Notes: a model not told the origin generated them from the letters alone. Numbered from the stretch's first letter, positions 35,239-44,419 are shown. The stretch: 64,000 nucleotides of DNA from Marinomonas sp. SBI8L (GCF_001624705.1 NZ_JSEO01000009.1:124001-188000), one strand, 5' to 3'. Made by a program: numbers and translations.

Positions 35239-36678
35239 TTAAGAGGCTTGTGCTTCCCTATGTTGAGGTTTAACCATGTTCTTTGGTTGTAAGCAGGTTT
35301 TAAGCTCTTTTTCATCCATGAGGTTTTCATCTAACACCAGATCTAACACACTGCGACCAGTGGCTAGAGCCTGTTTAGCAACACGGGTTGCTGTTTCATA
35401 ACCCAGAGTTGGCGCTATGGCTGTGATAATGCCAATGCTGTTATTTACCAACTCTTGGCATCTATCTTTATTGGCTGTAATCCCTTGAATACAGCGTGTT
35501 TCTAGCATGCCCATGGACTTAGTCAGTAGACGAATAGACTCAAGTACCTTGTAGGCAATTAAGGGTTCCATGGCATTGAGTTGAAGTTGGCCCGCTTCTG
35601 CAGCAAAGGTAATCGCAAGATCATTCCCCATGACTTGATAAGCCACCTGATTCATGGCTTCTGGGATCACAGGGTTAATCTTGCCTGGCATGATTGAGCT
35701 ACCTGGTTGTGCTGCAGGCAGTTGGATTTCAGCTAAACCACAGCGAGGGCCCATGCTTAAAAGGCGTAAGTCGTTGGATATTTTCGATAGCTTGACGGCT
35801 AAGCGTTTCAACATACTAGAGAAAAGAACAAAGGCGCCCATGTCAGAGCTTGCTTCGATTAGATCTGTAGCAAGAATAAAATCTATGCCTGTTAGGTTTG
35901 CTAACTCTTGTACGGCTAGTGGCGCATAATCTGAGTGGGTATTAATGCCTGTGCCAATTGCTGTGCCACCCAGATTTACTTCTTTAAGTAACTGGGACAG
36001 GTCAGCAATTCGTTGAATATCTTCGTTTAGCGTACTGGCAAAAGACTGGAACTCTTGCCCTAGAGTCATGGGTACTGCATCTTGTAGCTGAGTACGGCCC
36101 ATCTTGATAATGTCGTTAAACTCTAACGCTTTATTGCTAAAGGTATCGCGCAAAGAGGTCAGGGCTTCAACCAGTTGGCTATGCAGTAAAATAATGGAAA
36201 GGCGAACGGCAGTTGGATAAACATCATTGGTGGATTGGGATTTATTGATGTCATTATTTGGGTGAAGGTGAGTATAGTGTCCCTTCTCCTTACCCATAAG
36301 TTCTAGGCCAATATTAGCGATAACTTCATTGGCATTCATATTGGTGGACGTACCTGCCCCACCTTGAATCATGTCGACAACAAAGTCTTCATGGTGATAG
36401 CCCTGTAGAACTTTATTGGCCGCAGCCTCTATGATTTGTGTTTTGTGATCGGACAATTGCCCCAGCTGATTATTGGTTTTGGCGCAGGCAAGTTTCACAT
36501 AAGCTAGCGCATTAACAAGCTCAGGAAAGTGATTGATAGGTATGCCTGATAAATCAAAGTTGTGGCATGCGCGGCGGGTTTGAATACCATAATAAGCACT
36601 TTTAGGCACATCAAGTTCGCCTAATAAGTCTTTCTCTTTGCGCATGGATTGCAATGTGTCAGTCGCTGGTGTGTGCAT
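35239..36678 (-). CDS. aspA: Aspartate ammonia-lyase
   Basis: Splits L-aspartate into fumarate and ammonia; cytoplasmic homotetramer. 479 residues with all fumarase/aspartase signatures: GGAGTSTNMNANEVIAN (107-123), SQSTNDVYPTA (148-158), MGRTQLQDAVPMTLGQEF (193-210), and the catalytic-serine loop GSSIMPGKINP (326-336). Asparate-specific TQLQDAV and GTGINTH are present rather than the fumarase TH(L/T)QDA pattern. The first 11 residues are not conserved; a start at 36645 (MRKEKDLLG) would fit known AspA, but GAGAACA supports 36678. Preceded by a sigma54-type promoter and first in an aspA-DAACS unit. Confidence 0.93.
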   Translation of the reverse strand: MHTPATDTLQSMRKEKDLLGELDVPKSAYYGIQTRRACHNFDLSGIPINHFPELVNALAYVKLACAKTNNQLGQLSDHKTQIIEAAANKVLQGYHHEDFVVDMIQGGAGTSTNMNANEVIANIGLELMGKEKGHYTHLHPNNDINKSQSTNDVYPTAVRLSIILLHSQLVEALTSLRDTFSNKALEFNDIIKMGRTQLQDAVPMTLGQEFQSFASTLNEDIQRIADLSQLLKEVNLGGTAIGTGINTHSDYAPLAVQELANLTGIDFILATDLIEASSDMGAFVLFSSMLKRLAVKLSKISNDLRLLSMGPRCGLAEIQLPAAQPGSSIMPGKINPVIPEAMNQVAYQVMGNDLAITFAAEAGQLQLNAMEPLIAYKVLESIRLLTKSMGMLETRCIQGITANKDRCQELVNNSIGIITAIAPTLGYETATRVAKQALATGRSVLDLVLDENLMDEKELKTCLQPKNMVKPQHREAQAS

Positions 36679-36752
36679 CTTGTTCTCATTCTTATCATAA
36701 TTATTTCAAGCAATTTCAGGCTTAAAGCCTGTGCTTGATTAGTGAACTAGAT

Positions 36753-36768
36753 TGCAATTCGGGGGCCA
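36753..36768 (-). promoter_or_regulatory. Sigma54 (-24/-12) promoter for aspA
   Basis: The minus strand reads TGGCCCCCGAATTGCA: a -24 element TGGC and a -12 element TTGCA, with the GG and GC doublets spaced as in the consensus TGGCACG-N4-TTGCA. It lies 75 bases before the aspA start. A sigma54 activator is encoded immediately upstream, which supports the assignment. Confidence 0.75.
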
Positions 36769-36890
36769 GTTTTTTATATATGCTTAACTGATTGAAATAT
36801 AAGGAAAAAATATAATATCGAAGAGGGTGAAGGGGTATAACTCAGGGAATAGGGATAAATGACTTTTGATAAAACCCTTATTTATCAGTT

Positions 36891-36934
36891 GGTTAGCTTG
36901 CTAACCTAGGTTATAGAATTAACCTAGGTTATAG
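36891..36934. promoter_or_regulatory. Candidate upstream activator sites for the sigma54 promoter
   Basis: TAACCTAGGTTATAG occurs twice, at 36902-36916 and 36920-36934 (18-base period), each containing the palindrome AACCTAGGTT. A dyad GGTTAG-CTTG-CTAACC lies next to them at 36891-36906. They are about 130-170 bases upstream of the -24/-12 element, the usual distance for enhancer sites bound by NtrC-type activators. Part of the same stretch could also act as a weak terminator for the regulator gene. Confidence 0.6.
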
Positions 36935-36958
36935 GGGTTAAATTAGGGTAGGAAGCCG

Positions 36959-38380
36959 TTACTGGCTATTCGCCTTTTTAATGCGTTTACTTAAAGCTGG
37001 TTGAGAGATTCCCACAAGGCGGGACGCAATAGACTGGTTACCTTTGGCTCTTAACATGGCTTCTTCTATCAGTAGATCACCAATTTCAGTTAGGGAGGGT
37101 AAGCTTTGTTCTGGGTTAAAGCTGATACAAGCTTGTTCTTCTGTGCTATCAGTCCAAGCTTGAGATAAGTCTTTAGGGCTGATGAGATCTTTAAATGAAT
37201 CCATAGATAACATCTTGCTACGATGTAACCCCATTGCTTTAAATGCTAGCGCTCTTAGCTCTCGTACATTGCCAGGAAAGGCATAATTAGATAATAAAAC
37301 AGGCAGTTCTTTTGGAATAGCTGGCTTAGTTTTATTCAACTCGGTTGCGGCTTCTTCAAGAAAAAGGTCGAGCAGAATGGCGATGTCACCACGGCGTTGG
37401 CGCAGTGGCGGGATACTGACTTGATGGGTTTGTAAGCGATAATAAAGGTCTTTTCTAAACTCGCCTGCTTCTTGTTTTTGCGTTAAATCCTGATGAGTAG
37501 CGACCACGACTCTGGCATTAAGGCGTTTAGGGTGGTCACTGCCAAGTGGATAGTATTCACCTTCTTGCAATAAGCGCAGTAATTTCACCTGAGACATCAG
37601 GCTCAAATCACCTATTTCATCTAAAAATAAGGTACCACCATTGGCTTGTTCTATCATGCCTGCTCGAGCTTTTTCGGCTCCTGAAAAAGCCCCTCGGCTA
37701 TGACCAAATAGGGTATCGGAGAACATATTATCATCCAGCCCAGCCACGTTAACACTGACAATGGGGCCAGACTTGTGACTCAGTTTGTGAATCGCTTGGG
37801 CGATGAGCTCTTTACCCACACCGCTTTCACCATTAATCATAATTGGCTGGTTACTGGCAGCAATCGCTTCTAAATACTGGAAAATAGAACGCATGTTTTT
37901 GTCTAGGGTGAGAATGCTTTCGAACACTTCTGGGTGTTCTAAGGTGTCATTCAAAAACCGAGACCTTAATTTGTCATTCTCAGAGCGCATTTCGATACTG
38001 CGAATGGTGCGCTTGATACCTTCGATTAAGTGTACTTCGTCTGTGGTTTTGACAAAGTAATCCAAGGCCCCCAAACGTATGCATTGCATGGCAATCTCGA
38101 TTTGATTGAGACCACTGATAATAATGACCTTTACATGAGGGTGCGTTTCTAGAATTTGCTCAAGCAGCGACATGCCCGTCACATTGGGCATGTTGAGGTC
38201 TAGCAGCACAAGCTCAATCGGGTGTTGCTCTAACATATCTAGCACATTACGACTGTCATTGGTTTGGAACAGGTGATTAATACCGCCACGACGTTTGAGT
38301 GTCATGGTTAAACTGCGTAAGAATGAATCTTCATCGTCGACTAATAAAATGCCAAAGTCTGGGTAAAGGTTGTTACTCAT
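36959..38380 (-). CDS. Sigma54-dependent response regulator (NtrC/DctD type)
   Basis: Transcription activator of 473 residues in three parts. The receiver domain (about 1-125) has the acidic pocket VDDED, phospho-acceptor D61 in LLDLNMP and K111. The AAA+ domain has Walker A GESGVGKE (184-191), the sigma54-contact loop GAFSGA (230-235, usually GAFTGA), Walker B GGTLFLDEIGDL (248-259) and RLQTHQVSIPPLRQRRGDI. A Fis-type helix-turn-helix closes the protein (GNQSIASRLVGISQPALSKRI). It overlaps the sensor kinase gene as ATGA and is followed by the aspA promoter, so it most likely activates aspA and the symporter. Confidence 0.93.
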   Translation of the reverse strand: MSNNLYPDFGILLVDDEDSFLRSLTMTLKRRGGINHLFQTNDSRNVLDMLEQHPIELVLLDLNMPNVTGMSLLEQILETHPHVKVIIISGLNQIEIAMQCIRLGALDYFVKTTDEVHLIEGIKRTIRSIEMRSENDKLRSRFLNDTLEHPEVFESILTLDKNMRSIFQYLEAIAASNQPIMINGESGVGKELIAQAIHKLSHKSGPIVSVNVAGLDDNMFSDTLFGHSRGAFSGAEKARAGMIEQANGGTLFLDEIGDLSLMSQVKLLRLLQEGEYYPLGSDHPKRLNARVVVATHQDLTQKQEAGEFRKDLYYRLQTHQVSIPPLRQRRGDIAILLDLFLEEAATELNKTKPAIPKELPVLLSNYAFPGNVRELRALAFKAMGLHRSKMLSMDSFKDLISPKDLSQAWTDSTEEQACISFNPEQSLPSLTEIGDLLIEEAMLRAKGNQSIASRLVGISQPALSKRIKKANSQ

Positions 38381-40167
38381 GCATGTGCCTTTTGGTTAGC
38401 TTTTAGATTAAATATAGGGAGAGTCAGAGTGACAGTGGTGCCCTTTTTCAAAACGGATTCAAAGCTGAGTTGCCCGCCATGCTCACTGACAATATTGGAC
38501 GAAATAGACAGGCCTAACCCTGTTCCGCCTTGGTCCCTTTTAGTGGTGAAGAAAGGGTCTTCTAATCGTTTGAGGTTTTCAATGGCGATACCACAACCCT
38601 CATCTTTAATTTCTAATACCAGCAAACCTTTGCTTCTATCCATATAGGTTCTGATATCGATGCTTTTCTCTCTTGAGGTGAGCGATTGCGCAGCATTAAG
38701 GATGAGATTGATGATGACCTGCTCAATGCGTTGTGCACTGCCTAAAAAGGTCGGTAATTTATCTTCAAATTTAATGCTGACATTGTCACTGTAATTTCTG
38801 ACGGTTTGCTCTATTAATCGATAGGAGGTAGAAACCAACTGATTAATATCCACATGCTCTGTCAGTTCAATATTTTCTTGGCGACCAAAATCCCTAAGAT
38901 CATCAACGATACGGCTAATACGCTGACTGCCTGCCATCATGTCATTAAGCATCTTAGGTAATTCATCTCGCATGAGGGAGTATTCAATGCCAGCCAGATA
39001 AAACTCACCTTCTTTTTGATAATGATCCTCAAGAATTTCTTCGAGATCTCGGTGTACTTCTTGAATGGCGGGAATGTTAAGTAGCATCAGGCTACAAGGG
39101 TTATTAATTTCGTGAGCAACCCCTGAAACCAGCACCCCTAAGGAAGCCATTTTGTCCGCTTGAATTAATTGCTGTTGTTGTAACTCAAGCCTTTGGGTTC
39201 GTTTGAGCACTTCTTTGGAAAGCATACGGTTCCAAATGAGTGATCCTCCTAAAAAGAGCAATAGTAAGGACGAGACGATAAGGGTGAATTGGCCAATAAG
39301 CTTCCAATCTGGCCCTTGATTACTTAAAGGCCCTAACCATTTGTCATAGATTTCTTGTTGGCGTCCGGTATTTTTTAAGATGGCCATACCTTCACTAAAT
39401 TTAGCGATTAGGTTTTCATTTTTTTGTAGCGCGGCGTAACCATACCTTTGGGTGCCATAGGGTTGAGTAATGGACCTTAAATTAGAAAGTGCGAGTTCTT
39501 TCCCTAAATACAGGCCAGGTAAGTTAGCTACTAAGGCATAATCATTCGCCCCCGACGCGACTAAGCGCAGGGCATCTGCATGGGTCTTAACCAGTACTAG
39601 CTCGGCGTTTACCTTATTTTCAACCAGATAATCGTGCATGATGCCTTGATCTTGTACGACTAATCCTTGGCCTTCAAAGTGATTCAAATTGCTAATTAAA
39701 GGTAAACCCTTTCGAGTGAAAATAGATTGATTAATCAAGGCGTGGGAAGGGGAAAAGGATAAGGTCTTGGCGCGAGAATCTGAATAGACCATACCCTGTA
39801 AAATATCGATTTCTTGGTTATCTAATTGCTGGCGGACACTGCTCCAGCTATCAAAAACAAATTCAACCTTCATGCCCATGACTTCAGCAATTGCCAAGGT
39901 CAGCTCCGTATTATAACCGTCAGGTTCTCCTTGGCTGTTAAGGAATTCATAGGGCGGGTAATTAACATCACCACCGATACGAATCACCTGATCTTGGGCG
40001 AAAAGGGACAGGGAAAATAGCAAACTAGCCACTAACAAGAGACCATTTAATAGGACTTTATTCGTGAAAATCGCCTCTTTAAGCTTTAAAAAGGTTAGCT
40101 GTAAAGTCTTTAGACTAAGGCCTGCTTTAGCTTGGTTATGGGTGTGTTTTTTTCGAGAGTCAGACAT
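38377..40167 (-). CDS. Sensor histidine kinase with fused periplasmic SBP family-3 domain
   Basis: Hybrid sensor of 596 residues. A signal anchor is at about 38-57. Residues 58-282 form a family-3 solute-binding domain: IRIGGDVNYPPYEFLN, GYNTELTLAIAEVMGM, and QQLDNQEIDILQGMVYSDSR, as in BvgS-type sensors. A second membrane helix is at about 290-313, then a coiled segment, HisKA with H352 in VSGVAHEINNP, and the ATPase domain with EQVIINLILNAAQSL, DEGCGIA, and GTGLGLSIS. The kinase domain resembles DctB-like partners of sigma54 regulators. It probably senses an amino acid or dicarboxylate directly and phosphorylates the overlapping response regulator. Confidence 0.92.
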   Translation of the reverse strand: MSDSRKKHTHNQAKAGLSLKTLQLTFLKLKEAIFTNKVLLNGLLLVASLLFSLSLFAQDQVIRIGGDVNYPPYEFLNSQGEPDGYNTELTLAIAEVMGMKVEFVFDSWSSVRQQLDNQEIDILQGMVYSDSRAKTLSFSPSHALINQSIFTRKGLPLISNLNHFEGQGLVVQDQGIMHDYLVENKVNAELVLVKTHADALRLVASGANDYALVANLPGLYLGKELALSNLRSITQPYGTQRYGYAALQKNENLIAKFSEGMAILKNTGRQQEIYDKWLGPLSNQGPDWKLIGQFTLIVSSLLLLFLGGSLIWNRMLSKEVLKRTQRLELQQQQLIQADKMASLGVLVSGVAHEINNPCSLMLLNIPAIQEVHRDLEEILEDHYQKEGEFYLAGIEYSLMRDELPKMLNDMMAGSQRISRIVDDLRDFGRQENIELTEHVDINQLVSTSYRLIEQTVRNYSDNVSIKFEDKLPTFLGSAQRIEQVIINLILNAAQSLTSREKSIDIRTYMDRSKGLLVLEIKDEGCGIAIENLKRLEDPFFTTKRDQGGTGLGLSISSNIVSEHGGQLSFESVLKKGTTVTLTLPIFNLKANQKAHA

Positions 40168-40318
40168 CTTATTCCAACAAGTGTTAGCAATTTTGCGCGA
40201 ATGGATAAATTCATCTTAAATGAAATTCATCCTTTGAATCTATTACTTATTTCGCCAGACACAAAGAATGTCTAAATTCTAAAAAGAGGGTATTTAATGA
40301 CTAAAACGTGCAATCACA

Positions 40319-40891
40319 CTATTTCTTAGTTTGCTCTGGAAAGGTTTCTCTCAGTTTCTTTTTAACTTCACTGGCGGCACCTTTAGGGCTATCTCCTTGC
40401 CATGACCAAGACTCAGTATGAAACTGATATGCCTTGTAGTTCTGGCTTTTAGCTTCACCTTTAACAAAATGGCTGAGACAGAGCACTGTGACAAGCGGTT
40501 TGTCTTGATGCCAAAAAAAAGCGGCATTTGAATTGAATAAGCGCCACTCATGACATAATTCGAACTCTAGTTTCAATAGGGATAAATGCTTTGAAAAGAC
40601 TGGCATTTCAGTTTTTGAATAATCAAGAGAGATTTCTGATTTTGATTCATCTAATATTGATTCTTCCTCCTCGGTCGAAGAGTGGGCTATATCTTCTTGG
40701 TGCGTACTAGGGTGTTCTGGGTGAACAACGTCTGTGACGACTGAGTGGATTTGCATCTTCTTTTCTTGAGGCTGGGTTGGCTCGTTAGAGCGGCTATCTC
40801 TAGCTTGTCTCTCTTGTTCTTCTTGGTGCTCTTTTCTTTTTACTAAAATAAAAATGATGATAAATAGACTTATCGCAAATAATAACCACAT
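40319..40891 (-). CDS. Single-pass membrane protein of unknown function
   Basis: A 190-residue protein with one N-terminal helix (about 1-17) followed by KRK, so the rest is probably cytoplasmic. Residues 20-90 are highly charged and low-complexity (many E, Q, S). The C-terminal 95 residues look folded: a block FELCHEWRLFNSNAAFFWHQ, a short beta-rich part with VTVLCLSHF and a tail ending KKKLRETFPEQTKK. I do not recognise the family. The start lacks a clear ribosome site, and an ACTTAAG/CTTAAGT dyad lies 13 bases upstream at 40904-40924. Same strand as, and downstream of, the OmpR-type pair. Confidence 0.6.
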   Translation of the reverse strand: MWLLFAISLFIIIFILVKRKEHQEEQERQARDSRSNEPTQPQEKKMQIHSVVTDVVHPEHPSTHQEDIAHSSTEEEESILDESKSEISLDYSKTEMPVFSKHLSLLKLEFELCHEWRLFNSNAAFFWHQDKPLVTVLCLSHFVKGEAKSQNYKAYQFHTESWSWQGDSPKGAASEVKKKLRETFPEQTKK

Positions 40892-40978
40892 GATGCGGAC
40901 CCAACTTAAGTGTATTGCTTAAGTATAGACGGGCTTGGGAAGAAGTAAGCTGGGGTCGCACATAGCTTATAACCCGTT

Positions 40979-42487
40979 TTAGTGTAGCGGCAGAATGAGT
41001 TTCGCTTCTAGGCCGCCTTCTGGACGGTTAATCAGATGAACTTCGCCCCCATGGGCGCGTGCAATATTACGGGCAATACTTAAACCAAGGCCCATGCCAC
41101 TTGGGTGATTAGCATGTTTAATTGTTAGTCGAGTATAAGGTTGAAAGACCTTTTCCATTTTTTCAGTTGGAATCCCTGGCCCTTCATCTAGTATGCGAAT
41201 TGTTACCAGCTCATCATCATTATCTAACTCAACTTTTACCCTTTCACCGTAATACAAGCCATTATCTATCAGGTTAGTTAAACAGCGTTTTATAGCGAGA
41301 GGTTTACCGATATAAGGCTGATCAAGTTCACCACTTAATTGCATGTTTCTTTGGGCTAATTGAGCGCTATTTTGCAAATCCTTGAGCATTTTTAAGATGT
41401 TTATTTCGACACGGTTTTCATGGATATCTGTCTCTTTCACACTTTGCAGAGCACCTTTTACCAGCATATCCAGATCTTCTAAATCACGTACCATGGCTTC
41501 TCGGGTGCCTTCTTCGTCTACCATTTCGGCCCTAAGCCTTAATCGAGTAATGGGGGTTTTTAAATCATGGGAAATAGACGCGAAGAGGCGTTCTCTGTCA
41601 TCAAGGTAACGTTGAATACGGGTTTGCATTGCATTAAAAGCATGTGCGGTATTACGTATCTCTTCACTGCCCACTTCTTCGACAGGTTGATAATCTCCCT
41701 GACCGAAAGACTCCGCAGCTCTCGCTAATTTGGCTAAAGGTTTAGTCACGCGACGAATAATCAAGAAGCTTAATAACAGCACTGTCATGATAGAAATGGC
41801 GAGAGAAAATAGTCTGTCATTAGAGATGGGAGATGAGCCATCCAGAAAATAAGGATCAGGCATCAAGGTGGCTAAATAGAGCCAATCTTTTTCGTTGATC
41901 GGGATTTGTATCACCAAAATAGGGGGCGTTAAAGGTTTTACTAATAAACTGTGATGACCCCATCTTTCAGGTAAATCTGACAGGCGAGTGTGGTTATTAA
42001 TGACATGCAAATCATCAGGGCTAGAAAAGGCTATTTTAGGGTTAGTAATGCCCAGCTGTTTTGCCAAGGTGTTGCGAAACTCTTCAATCACCACATTTTG
42101 TAGCGGCGATTCTTCAAGTTCATTAATGAGTATCTCTTCATTATTGACCGTAACAAAGAAACGAGTTCCCCCCATCTCCTGCAATTGGTCTATGACGATA
42201 TGGCGATAGTTCTGGGGCAAAGAGGAAAAGTAGCTAATAGTGGAAGCAACACGAAAGGCCATGGGTTGGGCCACTTCTCTGACGTTTTGCTCCGCATCAG
42301 CAGCAAGCTGCTTAAGCCAAATTGTAGAACTCACCAATTGGGCGATCGTCACCCCTAAGGCGAGAATAATAAGAATCTGTCCGGTTAAGGAACTGGGTAA
42401 GCGGCGAAACTTGCTAATGGCATGTTTCACCTTGTGCTTAAGGGATGAATTAGATGGCGACTGAGTTGGCATCTTGGCAGTCCACAT
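40979..42487 (-). CDS. Sensor histidine kinase (EnvZ/GtrS-like)
   Basis: Membrane sensor of 502 residues. Helices at about 36-58 and 226-244 bracket a periplasmic domain of some 165 residues. HAMP follows (245-298), then the dimerisation/phospho-acceptor helix with H307 in ASISHDLKTPITR, and the ATPase domain with NLIDNGLYYG, DEGPGIP and GMGLGLSIARN. An internal ATG at 42472 is an alternative start; neither has a good ribosome site, so translation is probably coupled to the upstream response-regulator gene, which it overlaps. The signal is unknown; proximity to the sugar operon and similarity of layout to glucose-responsive GtrS/GltR suggests, weakly, a sugar signal. Confidence 0.9.
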   Translation of the reverse strand: MWTAKMPTQSPSNSSLKHKVKHAISKFRRLPSSLTGQILIILALGVTIAQLVSSTIWLKQLAADAEQNVREVAQPMAFRVASTISYFSSLPQNYRHIVIDQLQEMGGTRFFVTVNNEEILINELEESPLQNVVIEEFRNTLAKQLGITNPKIAFSSPDDLHVINNHTRLSDLPERWGHHSLLVKPLTPPILVIQIPINEKDWLYLATLMPDPYFLDGSSPISNDRLFSLAISIMTVLLLSFLIIRRVTKPLAKLARAAESFGQGDYQPVEEVGSEEIRNTAHAFNAMQTRIQRYLDDRERLFASISHDLKTPITRLRLRAEMVDEEGTREAMVRDLEDLDMLVKGALQSVKETDIHENRVEINILKMLKDLQNSAQLAQRNMQLSGELDQPYIGKPLAIKRCLTNLIDNGLYYGERVKVELDNDDELVTIRILDEGPGIPTEKMEKVFQPYTRLTIKHANHPSGMGLGLSIARNIARAHGGEVHLINRPEGGLEAKLILPLH

Positions 42488-43241
42488 CGACAGTCAGTAT
42501 ATAGCCTTCACCACGTATGGTTTTGATGAGCTGAGGATGTCTTGCATCTTCATGCAAGCGCTGGCGCAAGCGGCTGATATGCACATCAATAAATCTATCC
42601 AGTGGGGCACTGTCTCGACCGCGTGTATTCTCAGCGATAAAGTCTCGACTAAGCACTGTGCCAGGATGGTTTAAAAACAGCATAAGCAGGTTGTAATCAG
42701 CGCCTGATAACGCTGCTACAGAGCCATCTTCATGGCTTAGTTCTCTAGACAGAGTGTCTAAACAGAAGTCAGCAAAACGGAAATGCTTTTGAATGCAGGG
42801 GGTAGATTTTGCACCATTGCTCTCGTTTGGAATATCCGCCTGGGTATCAAGGTTGCTTGTTGATATCTGCTCGATACGGCGAAATATCGCCTTCATTCTG
42901 GCCAAGAGTTCTCTTGGGTTGAATGGCTTGGCGAGGTAATCGTCTGCCCCAATTTCTAATCCTATAATTCGATCCATCTCATCTGAGTTCGCCGTGAGCA
43001 TAATCACAGGTACAAGAGACTTCATTCGTAGGGAGCGGCAAACAGAAAAGCCATCTTCTCCAGGAAGCATAATATCGAGGATGATAAGGTCAGCAGCTGA
43101 ATCTTGTTCAAAATCTGCTAAAAAAGATTCACCTGAATCGGCAGTGCGAACATTAAATTGATGCTTTTCTAAATATGTTTTCAGTAGATTGCGAATTTCT
43201 GCATCGTCATCGACGACAAATACCGTTTTAGATCGAGTCAT
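42450..43241 (-). CDS. OmpR-family response regulator
   Basis: A 263-residue regulator. Receiver domain (about 5-120): acidic VDDDAE, phospho-acceptor D56 in ILDIMLPGEDG, K105 in YLAKPFNPREL. A longer than usual linker (about 120-155, many N/S/T) separates it from the winged-helix output domain, which ends with the typical DRFIDVHISRLRQRL, IKTIRGEGYIL. Overlaps the kinase gene by up to 38 bases. Divergent from the fructokinase gene, with 209 bases between starts, so control of the neighbouring alpha-glucoside genes is possible. The 20-base-spaced direct repeats in front of gtsA are also of the kind OmpR-type proteins bind. Confidence 0.92.
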   Translation of the reverse strand: MTRSKTVFVVDDDAEIRNLLKTYLEKHQFNVRTADSGESFLADFEQDSAADLIILDIMLPGEDGFSVCRSLRMKSLVPVIMLTANSDEMDRIIGLEIGADDYLAKPFNPRELLARMKAIFRRIEQISTSNLDTQADIPNESNGAKSTPCIQKHFRFADFCLDTLSRELSHEDGSVAALSGADYNLLMLFLNHPGTVLSRDFIAENTRGRDSAPLDRFIDVHISRLRQRLHEDARHPQLIKTIRGEGYILTVDVDCQDANSVAI

Positions 43242-43450
43242 ACATCTCTTCTATTTATATTGATGATCGTCTGCTGATATAGGAATAGCGGCATCTTTTG
43301 AGTTTAACAAGAATTGAATGGATAACCAATTTGTCTCTAATTAAATAAATTAAGTTGATTTAATTAAGCTTAACTTTCATACTCAAGCCATAAGGTTAAA
43401 TTCGTACAGATTTTAATCAGAACTTCTAGTTATCCCATGTGAGAGAGCCC

Positions 43451-44419
43451 ATGCAAAACACAAAACTCATCGCCTTTGGTGAAGCCTTAATCGATTTCTT
43501 ATCAAGTAAAACAGCTAATGAAGGCCAGGAGGAATCCTTTGTAAAGTATCCAGGTGGTGCGCCTGCTAATGTGGCGGTTGCTGCTGCTAAGCTAGGCGTG
43601 AATAGCCATTTTGTGGGGCAAGTGGGGGACGATAGCTTTGGTCACTTCTTGGCAGATTGCTTAGCAGGTTATGGCGTACAAATTGAGAATATGCGTTTTA
43701 GTAAAGAGGCGAAGACTGCGCTAGCTTTTGTCAGTCTGGATAATGAGGGTGAACGTACCTTTGAGTTTTATCGACAAGCCTCAGCAGATATTCTATATCG
43801 CGCTGAATATTTTAACGCTGATTGGTTTAAGGAGAGTCAGGGGGTTTTCCATACCTGCTCTAATACCTTAACAGACGAGAATATTACTCAGGCTACTTTA
43901 GCTGGCATGGCAATGGCTGAAGAGGCTGGCTGGTTAATCTCTTGTGATGTGAACTTGCGCAGTAACCTGTGGCCAGACCATAAGCCTAATACGCAAAGAG
44001 TCATTGACTGGATGATGCAGGCTCATGTTATTAAGGCGAGCTTAGAAGAGCTGGCTGAATTAACTCAAGATCCAATGGATCTGATTAAGCAAACCTTAAC
44101 AAATCAGACTCAAATTTTTGTGTTAACTGATGGGGCCAAAAGCGTGCGTTACTTTACTCGCTCGCATACCGGTGAAGTTGCAACACCTAAAGTCGAGGTA
44201 AAGGATACAACCGCAGCGGGTGATGCATTTGTCGGTGGTTTATTAGCGCAACTTATTCGTCTTGCTCCTAGTGTTCAAGCTTGTGCAGAATTAGCTGAAC
44301 AAGACTGGCAAAGTATTATTCAATATGCCGTTGCTTCAGGTGCCTGTGCGGTAACAGAGTTTGGTGCTTATCCAGCATTACCGAACCAAGAACAAGTAAA
44401 TGCTATCTTGATAAATTAA
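43451..44419 (+). CDS. Fructokinase-like PfkB family sugar kinase
   Basis: Phosphorylates a sugar, most likely fructose, with ATP; 322 residues. The ATG at 43451 has GAGAGAG just upstream; a GTG at 43439 in the same frame is less likely. Ribokinase-fold signatures: FGEALIDFLSS at the start, the first PfkB signature GGAPANVAVAAAKLG, QVGDDSFG, and the second signature DTTAAGDAFVGGLLA with the catalytic aspartate D258 (in AAGDAF). The length and the GEALIDF start fit bacterial fructokinases. Placed before an alpha-glucoside importer and an alpha-glucosidase, it could use the fructose freed from sucrose or a sucrose isomer. Confidence 0.87.
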   Translation: MQNTKLIAFGEALIDFLSSKTANEGQEESFVKYPGGAPANVAVAAAKLGVNSHFVGQVGDDSFGHFLADCLAGYGVQIENMRFSKEAKTALAFVSLDNEGERTFEFYRQASADILYRAEYFNADWFKESQGVFHTCSNTLTDENITQATLAGMAMAEEAGWLISCDVNLRSNLWPDHKPNTQRVIDWMMQAHVIKASLEELAELTQDPMDLIKQTLTNQTQIFVLTDGAKSVRYFTRSHTGEVATPKVEVKDTTAAGDAFVGGLLAQLIRLAPSVQACAELAEQDWQSIIQYAVASGACAVTEFGAYPALPNQEQVNAILIN

